From assembly GCA_028554755.1 (NCBI GenBank), contig JAPTOF010000006.1:6814501-6878500 (forward strand): a DNA stretch of 64,000 nucleotides, written 5' to 3'. Below, piece by piece: positions 52,671 to 64,000 of the stretch; the stretch's first letter is position 1, and each line of letters opens with the position of its first letter. The notes under the pieces are model-generated. The model was not told where the DNA came from and made no database searches. It worked only from the letters and a program-made list of their open reading frames with translations. The translations under genes and the position numbers were made by a program. The DNA is from Cordia subcordata. Its lineage: Eukaryota; Streptophyta; Magnoliopsida; Boraginales; Cordiaceae.

Positions 52671-53177
52671 GACTAAAGGATTGTGAATATTCTCGACCAC
52701 AAACTCAATTTGCCACAAGACATATTTGACTTTCACAAAGTTCAACTTTATCAAAAAAGTTAAAAGATAGTTTGATTTTTACAAGGTCAAAATTCTTGTA
52801 AGATTTGATGCAAAAATATTTGCAAAGAATCTCGTAGGAATGAGCATAATGTTGTGTCGGGCTATTGATGCCTAAAAGGATTCTATCCTATTTTGATTAT
52901 CTCTAATATACAGGAGGATTGTGAATATTTAGACTAATGGATTGTGAATATTCTCGATCACAAACTCAATTTGCCATAAGAAATATTTGACTTTCACAAA
53001 GTTCAACTTTATCAAAAAGTTAAAAGAAAGTTTGATTTTTACAAGGTCAAAATTCTTGTAAGATTTGATGCAAAATATTTGCAAAGAATCTCGTAGCAAA
53101 GAGCATAATGTTTTGTTGGACTATTGATGGCTAAAAGGATTCTATCCTATTTTGACTGTCTCTAATATATAGGAGGA
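52671..53177. repeat. 261-bp tandem duplication
   Basis: Two head-to-tail units start at 52671 and 52932. They share nearly the whole sequence, including GGATTGTGAATATTCTCGA, TTCACAAAGTTCAACTTTAT and GGATTCTATCCTATTTTGA. Differences are scattered substitutions and 1-base gaps. There is no coding frame. Confidence 0.92.
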
Positions 53178-56146
53178 ATAATATCCTTAAAATAAAATTA
53201 AACTAATCTGAATTCTTTATTTCAAAACAAATGAAAAAAGATAAAGAATTAGGATCTTAAAATAAAAGAATATTGATTAGTATAATTTTATCTGAATTAT
53301 TCAAATTATCCCTCAGGTATTAGAGATAATTAAAAATAAGAGAGCATCTGTCCCCGACGCAGAAAAGCACACACAAACATAAACGCACAGCGAAAAGTAT
53401 GAGCAAAAATAATGAGAAAATCGCGCAACACAATTTACGTGGTTCGATATTCTTATTTGGGTTCACGATCCCCTCTTTGAAAACCCGCTATTATATGTTG
53501 TTTACATGCGACGACTTTTGGCATGGGGAAAAAAAAAAAAAGAAAAAAAGAGAGAGAAAAAAAAAAACCTAAACCGAGAGCCTCAAGAATCTCACAAATG
53601 CTTTCTTACTCACGGATAGAAATGTAACATTCTCTCTCTCGTGGTGCAGGCGATTTTTGACCAGAGCAAAGTTGTCTTTCTCAAAAATAAATTTTTTCCA
53701 AAATTCTTATTTCTTAAAGTCGGACATACTATTCCGAGAAATGAGAATGAACTCCAAAGCATGTTTGGATTGATTTTTTTTTTTTAAATTACATTAAATT
53801 TGTAATAATTAATTAATTTAATTTTTTAAAAAATTAAAATTTAAAAAAAAGCTTAAATACAATTTTTTTTTAAAAGTCATAATTTTTTGTTTTTTAAAAA
53901 AATTATTCTTTAAAAATTGTTAAAAAATATTTAAAAAAAAATTAATTTAAATGAACCCTAAAACTATATTAGTTTTGGTACAAGAATTATTTTTTTTTAA
54001 TATTATTTATGCAAATAACCCAAACCTTTAGAACACTTTTCTTAAGCTAGTGAAATGACGTTTGAACCGATTCAGCATTTATAATGATGGTTGTAAAAGC
54101 TTTGGTCGCAAAGTCGTTGATGAGTCACTGACCAGTAGGAAACATCAATTGATTGACTTTAGATTCTTCTTTCTTTTTCAATTTTTAATTATTTGTCGCT
54201 TTCCCACTGTTTGCTTTGCGACGCGTCGATCAACAACTGAGATTGAGAAAACATAATTAACGTTAATATTGATCCATTATCCTAAACTATTGCTAATCAC
54301 AACCTAAAAATTTGCATTGGCTATAAGAAAGCTACAAGATAAAAAAAAAAAGTAGTTATAATGTAATTTATAATGATAATTTAAACAAAGTCGCCCTTTC
54401 ATTTCGGAACTCTTTTAAATTAAAATTCTTTTGAATCTTCGAAATTATTGAATTCTTTTAAGCGATTGATTAGATGAAATTTATTAAACCAAACAATTCT
54501 AAATAAGTAATTTGGCAGAAAAAATAAATAGCGTGACATTTATCACAGAAAGCAAAAAATAAATAACCTACTTATAGCATTTATGCTCGCCGTTACTTCA
54601 TAAAATTATGTGGTTAGAAGTCAGAGATACATGGCTGCTAGAGAACGTCCGAACAGCCCACTAGGTAGCATTGAAAGGGCCAACTTTTTTTTCTTTTCGT
54701 TTTTTTTTTTTTTTATGAGTAGTTTGGCATCTAGTAAAAATATATAGATTAAACAACAAAGTAAAAATAATTATAGTTTTGCGTGAATTCAATAAAATTT
54801 TAATGTAAATTTCACATTACAAGAAACAAAAATCCTTAGCTTTTCTTCTCGTCGCTTTTCTGATCTTATGGAGTACCATGAAAGTCTATTAAAAGTGATA
54901 AATTAGAACGTCCAAAATTGCTAAAGTACATTATAAGTTGCACGATTGGTTAAAGAAAGAATACTAGATTTTCAGCCATGGTAGAAATTCAATATCATTC
55001 TCGCTCTAGTAGTCTAATGATATGCTATACGTTTGAAGTGCGAGAGACACTAAGATCAAATTTTTTGATATTTATTTTAAATAAAGGAAAAAATCATATC
55101 TAAAATAGGTAAATAGTCGTTAAATTTCAGAAGAAATTTTTGCAGTAGCATCGTTAAATAGGAGAATTACAAATTTTGATCCAGAAATCAAATCTTGAAC
55201 AGCTGCTATAAAGCTACCGCTAAGGAAACATGAGAAAGTATCCACCATGGAGTCTTTCAACTGTTTTGAGATTCCCAAAAAAGCCCAAATTTTATTTCAG
55301 TTCATTTTCTTGGCAGCCAAAAACTAGCTACCGAAAACAAGAAAGAAATACTTAATTAAACAAACGTAAGGTAAGCCAAGTATTAGACTTGCCTAGAAAG
55401 GTTCATGTCTTCAATTCACCCTCTTAGCTCCTAATCCATTAGTAATTCCCATTCATAGATGAAGCACTTGACGCTTCTCTAGACCTGTGCATAATGGAAA
55501 TTTCTCTAAATTTGTGCTTAGATTCTTTAGACCAGTGCATAACGAGAGTTTCATGCACTGAATAGACATTTCCGGCTGATGCATGGCTGGTGGAAGAGGA
55601 GGGGAGAGGGAGAGGTGTTGGAGATGGGAGTGGTTGAGTGAAATTTATATAGGGGAACAGATATCTTTCTTGAAAGTTTGAAGGGGAGAGGCAAAAGGGT
55701 TATGCAAATAAAAAAAAAGAAAAGAAAATGCATGACACGTATTTTAGGGCCTACTTCACATGTTTGTTGATATTTTACAGGTGCATAAAGTAATCTCACA
55801 ACTATGGAACTTTTTTCCCAAGTATAGTGGGAATCTGAGGAGAGCCATGTTAAGTATGCGGGTCAACTGGCAAAGGGAATAATGATAAACATATGGTTTA
55901 AACAAATGCAAATTGTGGCAACTGAGGATTTTCGAAAGAGTATGTGATTCTTCTGAAAGTAATGTCTACTCAGTTTCCCAATTTTCGATTGGAAGTATCT
56001 CATTTTTTGAAAAAGCACTCGGTACTACAGACGTGATGCAACAAAAGGTAAACTCTTGTATCCTGTTTATTTATATACCTTTAGGGTCCACTTATGCGTC
56101 AGACATAAATGCAAAAGCAAATGAACGAGTAGGGATTAAGAAATAG

Positions 56147-56235
56147 CTTAATAGTTGAGACTATTTCTTCCGAAAGTAATGACTTGAGTTTAAATCTTGT
56201 GAGGAGCAGGAATTAGGCTAGAGGTGTGGGTTCGT
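56147..56235 (+). mobile_element. SINE-like segment
   Basis: TAGCTTAATAGTTGAGA (A-box-like) is followed by GACTTGAGTTTAAATCTTGTGAGG (B-box-like) at tRNA-like spacing. No clear tail or target duplication was seen. Confidence 0.4.
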
Positions 56236-56269
56236 TTAAAAAAGCAAAAAGTAAATGAACAAGTAGAAA

Positions 56270-56345
56270 GTGAAACCCTTTGCATCTAATGGGATTTGAA
56301 TTCAAGTTATAATTCTTCAGAAAAGTAATTTTAACCATTTAATCC
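56270..56345 (-). mobile_element. SINE-like segment, opposite orientation
   Basis: The minus strand reads GGATTAAATGGTTAAAATTAC then TTGAATTCAAATCCCATTAG, again resembling degenerate A- and B-boxes. It faces the segment at 56147-56235. Confidence 0.35.
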
Positions 56346-56458
56346 ACTCTCTAATTTTATGAAATAATTAATTATTAGGTGAATTGCAAAAACATTCTTA
56401 TGTAGTTAGTTAATCAAATACATATAGAAGATCATGTATATATATATATATAGAAAGA

Positions 56459-56462
<4 letters not shown>

Positions 56463-56522
<60 letters not shown>
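56463..56522. repeat. (GA)n microsatellite
   Basis: An almost perfect AG repeat of about 58 bp, preceded by a short TA run. Confidence 0.97.
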
Positions 56523-56527
<5 letters not shown>

Positions 56528-56643
56528 TAGAACCCTTGTGACGTTCAAGTGATATGTTATCCTTTTTATTTTTTTAAAAGGTGTCACTATCCTTTTTTTG
56601 TTCGTTCTATTAAAAATAAATAAATATCGGGGTTTTTAGCTCA

Positions 56644-56790
56644 ATATTAACTGTTGTGTTGGAATAGCAAGACTACCCTTGATTATGTCAGAAGCAATGT
56701 TTATTGGAGTTCTGATAGCATTTCAATCTAGTAGAATATTTAGAGACAAAAATCCTTAATCAGTCAAAATTCTAACTCAATCAGTCTGTG
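56644..56790 (-). repeat. 147-bp dispersed repeat, copy 2 (inverted)
   Basis: The reverse complement of copy 1 at 49906-50052, of the same length with only scattered substitutions. No homology was noticed beyond the two ends. Confidence 0.85.
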
Positions 56791-57801
56791 TTTCTGGCGA
56801 CACAATGTTGTCAGTTTATCGTCATATCTAATCTCCCAACAAGGTAAAAGATTTTATAGTTTGATGTGCTCAAATCTGTAAAATGCTCTCGATACTCGGG
56901 ACATACAAGATGAATCGAGACGCAAATAGCATCTAATTCGCATTTGGATCTTTCTTAACATTATAAAATTATGAGAGATCAAACGGTGAGTAATTAATCA
57001 TGCAATCTCCCAATGTTATATGTTATAAAAAGATCTATAAATCCATCTATACCTGTCAAGACTCCATCAAAGTGCTCTCTCCTCCTAATTTCGGACAACC
57101 GACCCAAAAAGAAAGTACCTTTACGTATAGGCACAGCAGAATAATGTGCGAGTAGAGGACCAGAATCTATGGAATTCAGGTAAGCAATGCAGTAAGCAAA
57201 AGAAGCATATCTTCAGATTTCATGTGAAGTACAGAATCCATGGTCCAATAACAGAATATCAGCAGAGTCTAAAAGCATATCCAAGAATAACATCTTAATG
57301 AATGAGACCTGCAAATTCAGAAAAATGACATCCAGAAGCCTCTCTCTTTGTAAAGTAATCAAGTCTATTGCCTTAGCATTTCAAGCCAAAAACCGAAAGG
57401 CAACTAGAGAAGGTGTGTATGGTACACTTTCAAAACAATGACAGCAAGTAGTAAAGTTGTCTACATTACATTTCCAAATAACAACTGGAACCAACCTCCT
57501 CGAATAGCAGGTGCACTCTCGTGATCTGGAGAAATGATCAAATGCAAAAAATTCAATGAGACTAAGCAAAAGGAAAATGCACAAATGAAAAAGAAGATGT
57601 GTACAAACTTACATGTAATAAACCACCCCAAAGAATACGTTCACATTTCTGAATAGAGCGTCCTCGGTGATGAAACAAAGGGAAGATGAAGCTGATCAGT
57701 GACCCATAATAAAAGCAGCCACCAAGCTGATTCTGTACTATGTATATAAACATTTTCAGATGTCCTAGCTAAAATAGATGAGTATACTAGAGCGACAAGT
57801 A

Positions 57802-60800
57802 TTATGACCCCAGAATAAAAGCATGTACTTCGGCCCAACTAGAAACCGTGTAAAGAACACCAGAAAGCCCTTTCCAAGTTGGTGAATTTCCCTCGGCATA
57901 TTGTTTCTGCTTCTCCACCAAGCCGGGAAATAGAGGAACAAAGGACACACCAAAGTGACTCCCGACTCTCCTCAAGCTTGTACTTGATCCTATTACAATG
58001 CCGACATCTGCCTCAAGCAAACAGAGCAAGTCGCCCACTGAGTCACCAATATACACTGTTAAATTCTTTCTGTCACTGCCGCACTTCTGTAGGATATTAC
58101 TGAAAGCTTGAACCTTATCTATCGGAGACTCGACCTTTTTAATGATTTCACCCGTAGATAAAGATTCTTCATATTGGAACTCATTTGCATGGACATCAAG
58201 AGCATTTATAACCCCTGTTCAACAATAAGCCAAAGAAGAATTTATTAATAAAAACAACCAATAGAACAACTGGTAAGTTGAAGAATAGACATAAAACAGT
58301 CCCCTTTTGGTGCAAGAATAGAAACTGCATCTTCTGAAAACACCTAGGTCTTTCGCAAGCTGAGCAGAAGCATATGGTAAGAAGCTACAGTTATCACTGG
58401 TCACATAGATAAATCTACAATGTGAGCTGAATTATTAGACACAAGGCAAATAGGATTTTCCATAACATAATAGGTGGAGTGATGGAGAGGGGCTTTTTGC
58501 ATCCCAAAATAGAAACATGCAGTAATGAACTCTTGAGGTAAGACCCATCTTGCAGTTTTGAGTTGCTGGTCCCCAGATCATGTCTAGCTATCGGATCATC
58601 AACAGAGTGTCCTCTATAACTGAAATCATGACATTTCTTCTTTTTCTTTAATATTTTCTTCTTGATGGTAATTCTATTAGCAACTATGAGAACAAATGAC
58701 TACACAAAGTTTTTCAATTAAAAGCTCATGAATCTTTTGTTGATTGCAATTGCTCACCTGTTTATTTGCATATATTATAACAATAGCAATAGACAAGTTG
58801 AATTTCTAAATTGGCAACTGTGAGAAAGCCAAAACAAAGAGTTGTTGACAAAGAGACGAGGCACAGCCCATAACACAGCATAGAGATATTTTGCAAAGAA
58901 TGTCTATCAATGCCTACTTCAGCTCATTCTTGCTTCTGACATCAAGGACAAGAATCACATGGCATAACTGCATCTCTGTCCACTAAGGTATTGCCCCTTT
59001 CCTGTAGTTATTGGAATGACTAAACTTCTTCTACAACATTGGGGGCTAAAACCATCTATAGAAGTAAAAAGTCGGTGTCTCCAAATGCTCCCACTTTCCT
59101 AGTATTAGCCGAAAAGGCGCAAAACATGGTTGGGAAGTTGTTGCAAGTCATGCCGCATGGAGACTAGAAATAATTTTTTCTAGTAATGCATCATGCACCA
59201 CTAGTAAACCATGAAAACAACAAAGTTAATACAAATGTTAACAAGAGTTTGTAATGAGCAGGAACAATTATTTTCCCAGTTGAAACTAATTCTCTCTCCT
59301 TGAAAAACCAAGGCAGACAAGATATCCATACCATACCGATGAGCAGAAGTTGCATATGATACTTCATTTGAGGGGAAAAAAATTTTCCTGCTTGCTTTCA
59401 AGGTTTTATGAATGCAATCACGTTCTCTAATTTTTTTTTTTTATATGTAGAAAAAAATTTTCCTGCTTACTTTCAAGTTTTTATGCATGCAATCACATTC
59501 TTTATTTTTAACAGATATATCCAGTATGCATCCAGAAAAAGCAATAGCTCCCAACCTGTATTCTTTAAGGGAGAGCTAAACAGAGGTAGCAGAAAACAGA
59601 ACCCAATCCAAAAAAGTATCAACTGTTTACTTCAATCAGGTGGTCGTGAATAACACAACCTTCACAAGTCAGCAAAGTCCATGACTCCATGCTACGAAAA
59701 AGTAATATTCTTGTGTTGACGGTTTCATATATGATGCAGCCCAATTCTAGTTATATAAGGATTTGGATTTGTTATCTGTTATTGAGTCCTATTGTTATTT
59801 GTTATTGAGTCCTAATTATATTAGAATTAATTTATTAGCTATTTTTATATGGAAAGGACTAGTAGAGTCAAATTTTATTTAGTTTTGGGTTCCTAAAATA
59901 GCTATATATAGGGGTGAAAGTTTTCATTGTTGGAAGAACTTTTTCAGAAATTATTCATTAATATTTTTAATCCCTCTTTTAGGGTTTATTATGTATTATC
60001 TATGAGATTTCTAGGCAAATTTTAGCCTTGAAATTGAGTTCCTTGATTCTCTTCCTCTCTTTCTCCAAATTTTCCGTTGTGTTAGTTGGCTACCAGAGCA
60101 AGGTTTTTCCCCTGATCAACAACAACGAGATGGAGGCGTTAGTTGGTATCTGGAGTTTTTCCTCCGTGATCAACAACAATGACATGGAGAATTACAAGAG
60201 TTGAAAAGACAAGTTGAAGCCTTATCCCAGCACTTTGCGCAACTAGAAACTCTAACTCATGATGACGATCATGATGAGTCGGAGGAAGAGATGTCTTCAA
60301 GTCAAGCATCTCGTTCCATATCAGGGTGATTTAGCGGACCATGATAGTGGAAAACTCGAGGACGAGTTTTTTTTTGCACCTGGGGAGACTGATGCAGCCC
60401 AATTCTAGTTATATTAGGATTTGGATTTGTTATCTATTATTGGGTTTTATTGTTATTTGTTATTGAGTCCTAATTATATTAGAATTAGGTTATTAGCTAT
60501 TTTTATATGGAAAGGACTAGTAGAGTCAAATTCTATTTAGTTTTGGATTTCTAAAATAGCTATATATAGGGGTGAAAGTTTTTATTGTTGGAAGAACTTT
60601 TCCAGAAATTATTCATTAATATTTTTAATCCATCTATTATCTATGGGATTTCTAGGCAAATTTTAGCCTTGAAATGGAGCTCCTTGCTTTCCCTCCTTTC
60701 TAGTTATGTTTTCCAAATATTCACTGCGTTAATATACTATAGGAGTATGTAATCAAATCCTAGAATCAACACAAGGAAAATGTCCTCTGAGTTGCTCAAA

Positions 60801-62555
60801 TTATTAACATCTGCAATTTTCAAGTGGGCCTCCATATTATGGATTTAACAGATTCTATCCCGACTAACATTCACGTGTTATAACTATTAATAAGCTTAGC
60901 TTGATTCTAGTGATGGTAAAATAAAATGGAAGTTACTAAGATTTCAAATATTGTGCTTTCTATGACTATTTTATGATTATAAGGGAGAGATGAACCTCAA
61001 CACATTAAATCTAATTAAATTCATCTATTCTTAAGTAGAATGCAAAAAAAAACTGTACGTTTAAGCTTTTTGACAGAGAAAAGAAACACTTTGGTGGAAA
61101 TACAGAATCATATTTCACAATGGAGGTTACAACATGAATAATTATTCATGATTATCCGGTATAATGTGAACATTAGGTAAAACTGAGGTACAGTGCAATC
61201 CACATGAAGCTTTAGACCTGCATACTGCAACTTACCTCATAACACAAGTTAAGGATCTTGTTGCATAAAAATAATATGATGACTACAGGCAATAAGCCCT
61301 CACTCAACAGTTATTACCCAAAAAGGGGGGAAAAATAAAACTGATAAAAAGCAGCAAGGAAAATACCTGTTGGAAAGGCAGACCTAATGAGATCACCACA
61401 CCAACAATAGGAAAGAACGTGAATATTTGAATTCAGATTTTCATTCTTTATGATGGTCTCAAAGAAATTGATGCACCCATCTTGGAGAATCAGACGCTCC
61501 CCCGCTCGTTTTATATCTTCAAGATTCAGACCCTTGAGTACTCCAGATTCAATTACCCTGATATTCGCTCTTCTCTCAAAATCTGAGAGTTGCTCAAGTG
61601 CTTTGCACAGACCTTCATAGTTAAATTTTTTGGCTGTACAAAGATGAAGAATTTATACTTTAGGATATTCATCCTATTGAGTTGTATCCCATAGACTCAG
61701 AGGATAAAAAAGGTTGCAGTGGAGATGAGCAGAAGTATTGACCTTTATCAGGAAGCAGTATGCTCTCTATGCATTGTTCATGCTCTTCCGTATACTGCTT
61801 GGAGAGAAGTCCCCACGTGTTTCTGAGATCAGCTGATGACATCCGATCAGTTTGACTTTCCAGATTATTTTGATCAAATTTTGGCGCTGTTATTATTGCG
61901 ATTTCAGCCAAGATGGCAGATGAGTCAACAACTGTGCATGTCAGATCAAAATCAGAAAATATTATCAGTCGATCTTTTGCAGGGTTGTGTTCTTTCGAAA
62001 GAGGAACAAGTGTGGGCTGTACAAGCTGCTGAGCCAAGAAGAAATCTATCTCAAGTTTCATTGCTTGTTGATAGAGCTTTTCAATAATGTCAAGCTCTTC
62101 ACCCGTCAAAGAGACACTCAATTTATCCAGCAAGTCCTCAGTTTGCAAAGCCGATGCCTATGATCAAGGAAAATCAGAATGAGCTGCAGATAACCAATGC
62201 TATAATGTGATGATTATAACCAGAACTGAAGAGAATGTTATTTCTTACAGCAAATAAAACAAACCTGGAAACCTTCAGAGGAATAATTGTCAATCCACTT
62301 CTTGTATGGATGATTGCTCTCATGCGGATCAAGAAGTGACACTAACTCCTTCCCTAAGAAGGCATATAGCCTCATACATGGCGTCATAGCACCAAGGGTA
62401 TAAGCAGCCACCTTTGTCTTTTCAAAAGGAGTGGCAAGCTTACCAGGTGCTTTTACTCCTCCAATTTTTCCAGAGGCTGTTGCCAGCAAGAAATCTGTGT
62501 ACTTAACTGTTGCAGGGCTCGGAGTAGTCTCTTTAGCTATGTCAAAGCCCCATAC
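57802..62555 (-). CDS. TH2: Bifunctional TH2: TENA thiamin-salvage domain fused to HAD thiamin-monophosphate phosphatase (5'-truncated by window edge)
   Basis: Four exons are visible: 62555-62265, 62157-61743, 61633-61367 and 58214-57802. Phases match and give 461 residues plus stop; roughly 150 N-terminal residues, including any organelle transit peptide, must lie beyond 64000. The first exon and the start of the second are the TENA/THI-4 fold (TPFEKTKVAAYTLGAMTPCM, HPYKKWIDNYSSEGFQ). The rest is a HAD phosphatase: nucleophile motif FSDFDLTCTVVDSS, motif II SYCWCGDLI, and motif IV YIGDSVGDLLCLLEADVGIV. In Arabidopsis, TH2 dephosphorylates thiamin monophosphate to thiamin, needed before diphosphate cofactor formation, and the TENA part acts on amino-pyrimidine thiamin breakdown products. 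All HAD catalytic residues I can see are intact. The third intron (58215-61366) carries a TRIM-like element. The upstream intron is longer than 1.4 kb. Confidence 0.95.
59376..59508. repeat. 75-bp-period tandem duplication in TH2 intron
   Basis: Two copies start near 59376 and 59451; both contain AAAAATTTTCCTGCTT and ATGCAATCAC. They are separated by a T-rich stretch. Confidence 0.85.
59732..60084 (+). repeat. 5' LTR of the TRIM-like element
   Basis: 353 bp, TGATGCAGCC at the start and GTGTTA at the end, preceded by ATATA. It contains the TAGCTATATATAGGGG promoter-like block near 59901. Confidence 0.9.
60390..60731 (+). repeat. 3' LTR of the TRIM-like element
   Basis: 342 bp, TGATGCAGCC at the start and GCGTTA at the end, followed by ATATA. 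It is slightly shorter than the left copy because of a gap near 60640. Confidence 0.9.
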
Positions 62556-64000
62556 CTGCAGAAGTCATAACAGAATGTCTAATTTTCTCCACACGTGACA
62601 AGAGTTGATTGGCAAGAAATACAACACTAAACATCATTAGATTTAAGATCAGTCATGAGACTCAAAAAGAAATGTGATGATTTTTCAGGCACTGAGAGCT
62701 GAAAGTACATGAAATAGTGAATAAAGGTCTTTTAGAATCTATAAGCATTTGTTATCAAGTAACAAAGCAACCCACATTTTAGAAGCTTTGATGTTTAAAT
62801 CACTGAAAGGTGTATTCTTCGCTGTTCACATTATCAAACCCCCAGAGTCAGCAACTGTAATAAATCACCTTCACAACAAATAGCAATAGATATTCTTCTA
62901 ACAGATCCCAACTAAGTCCTGCCAAAAAGTTCTTGTACTGACTCAGAGAACATATAAACTAATTTGTCTAGATATTATGAATTTAGTCCCTCTAATAACT
63001 CACTTAAGATCAATTTTACACCGTTTACTCTAACATCCGTTAAATTTAATTTAAAAAATGTTGAAGCTCTTTTTGAAAATTTAATTGAAAAAATGTTGAA
63101 GTATATTCAGATTTTCAATGTATTTCCTTAGCTTGTGCCACTAGATTAGGCAATAGTCTACATTTAGGTAATAATCTAGTTGGTTTCTACATTATACTTG
63201 TTTCCTTGTTATGATAGTTTCCTTTACTATTCTATTTTCCTTATTAATTTAGCTCTTTTGTCTTCCTCACCAAGTTTTGAGGCCTATAAGTAGGTGCTCC
63301 TATTGTATTCATAAAGAATTAACAATGTAGTCATTATCATTCTTTCTCTTTACTAGAGTCACAATAGATCGTGGCTCCAAACTATCTTCAACATACATAT
63401 TTTTTATCTACATGTTCTCTCTATTCTTTATAATTTTCTGTTTTTTTTTGTGCTGTTTTTTGTTTTTTTTTGGGGGCGGGCCGGGGGCGATAAATGAGAA
63501 GTGAATCTGAAATGACTGTAGTTTTTCGTCTTGCTATAGCCCGTAAATGACTACCCACCAAGAATATATAACCCAAATCAAGCTAAACCAAGCCTTTAAC
63601 AGTAGGTGACAAAGGCAATCCATCAAGAATTTAATAATTTGGGTAACTCTCTGTTTGGAGGGTTGTCTATCGTCCAAAGAGTTATAGCAGGAACAGTTCA
63701 GTATGACTCTTAAAACTTAAGGAGCCAGAGATATTATTGCATAACTTTATGATAAGGGAGCGTAATTCAGGTCTTTCCATTAGTCATATCAAGAGGATAC
63801 CACTTAAGAAGATAGAGATAGAGAAGGGTAGCCAATTCAGAAATTTAGCATGACTAGGGACCATATCACTTAGTGGGAAAAGAAGTTTATTCCAGGCATC
63901 TCCTATATCGCTTGAAAGTTCAAAACAATGACTTTCACTCATCAATAAGACCAACGACCATAGTTATAGTGAGCATGGACTGGTTTAGGAGGGGAAAAAA
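62556..64000. other. TH2 intron running off the right edge
   Basis: No N-terminal TH2 exon could be found here, so the intron extends past the window. A segment at about 63120-63400, with GGCCTATAAGTAGGTGCTCC followed by TTGTATTCATAAAGAATTAA, resembles the TATA-to-R part of a solo LTR, but no TG...CA ends or target duplication were resolved. Confidence 0.55.

Larger units (their letters stand above)
48600..57801. other. Gene-free intergenic DNA between ATRX and TH2
   Basis: AT-rich DNA without supported exons. It contains the inverted 147-bp repeats, the 261-bp tandem duplication, SINE-like segments and a GA microsatellite listed separately. A segment at 53425-53465 with CACAATTTACGTGGTTCGA resembles a motif common in dispersed plant repeats. 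The 3' UTR of TH2 should occupy the right end. Confidence 0.6.
59732..60731 (+). mobile_element. TRIM-like non-autonomous LTR element in TH2 intron
   Basis: Direct terminal repeats 59732-60084 and 60390-60731 both start TGATGCAGCCCAATTCTAG and end in GTTA. A perfect ATATA duplication flanks the element (59727-59731 and 60732-60736). After the left LTR comes TTGGCTACCAGAGCAAGGTT, a degenerate tRNA-iMet primer-binding site. Before the right LTR is a purine-rich CTGGGGAGAC. The 305-bp interior encodes a short Gag-like stretch (ELKRQVEALSQHFAQLE) and CTCGAGGACGAGTTTTTT, typical of the 3' end of Ty3-type pol, so it looks like an internal-deletion derivative of a Ty3/gypsy element. The LTRs are roughly 90% identical by eye. 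Confidence 0.9.

Noticed and set aside
57000..57215. A minus-strand open frame of about 72 codons downstream of the TH2 stop, with splice-like borders (TAG| and ACAG|GTAT).
   Set aside because: It has no start codon, I recognise no domain, and it falls in the likely 3' flank of TH2. A transcript would be needed to call it an exon.
57390..57801. A TPP riboswitch in the 3' region of TH2.
   Set aside because: I looked for the conserved CTGAGA and ACCTGATC-type elements on the transcribed strand and did not see them in the right arrangement; in plants the known TPP riboswitch is in THIC.
1..64000. tRNA or rRNA genes, CRISPR arrays, prokaryotic operons or phage-like systems.
   Set aside because: None seen: no cloverleaf-compatible A/B-box pair of full tRNA form, no regularly spaced repeats, and gene structure is plainly that of a plant nucleus.

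Overview
This is an AT-rich stretch of plant nuclear DNA, almost certainly from a eudicot. The genes are split by many small-to-large GT-AG introns. The intergenic and intronic DNA holds decayed copia-type, TRIM-like, LINE, SINE and MITE-like insertions and long TA, CA and GA microsatellites. All three protein-coding genes lie on the minus strand. I rebuilt each from splice sites and reading-frame continuity, using homology remembered rather than searched.

Layout, left to right. 1-6670: gene-free, AT-rich DNA. 6676-13700: a complete but dead Ty1/copia LTR retrotransposon on the minus strand, with two LTRs, a tRNA-iMet-type primer binding site, a TCAAA target duplication, and broken gag and pol. 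14581-18265: a seven-exon WAT1-related (UMAMIT, EamA/nodulin MtN21) membrane transporter gene. 18379-23232: intergenic DNA. 23233-47116: a 24-exon gene for an ATRX-type SNF2 chromatin remodeller (orthologous to Arabidopsis ATRX/CHR20), predicted at 1487 residues, whose introns carry LINE remnants and MITE-like foldbacks. 47585-57801: gene-free DNA with a probable retroposon, a tandem duplication, an inverted pair of 147-bp repeats and microsatellites. 57802-62555, running off the right edge: the last four exons of the bifunctional thiamin-salvage/phosphatase gene TH2 (TENA domain fused to a HAD phosphatase). Its large intron holds a 1000-bp TRIM-like LTR element with a perfect 5-bp target duplication.

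The three genes look functionally unrelated (solute transport, chromatin, thiamin metabolism). I see no operon-like, defence-like or biosynthetic cluster and no undescribed system. The most unusual signals are three GC-AG introns in the ATRX gene, the compact TRIM with a duplicated primer-binding region, a perfect palindrome made of Pol III B-box-like motifs just upstream of a WAT1 exon, two long foldbacks in ATRX introns, and the 147-bp inverted repeats about 6.6 kb apart.
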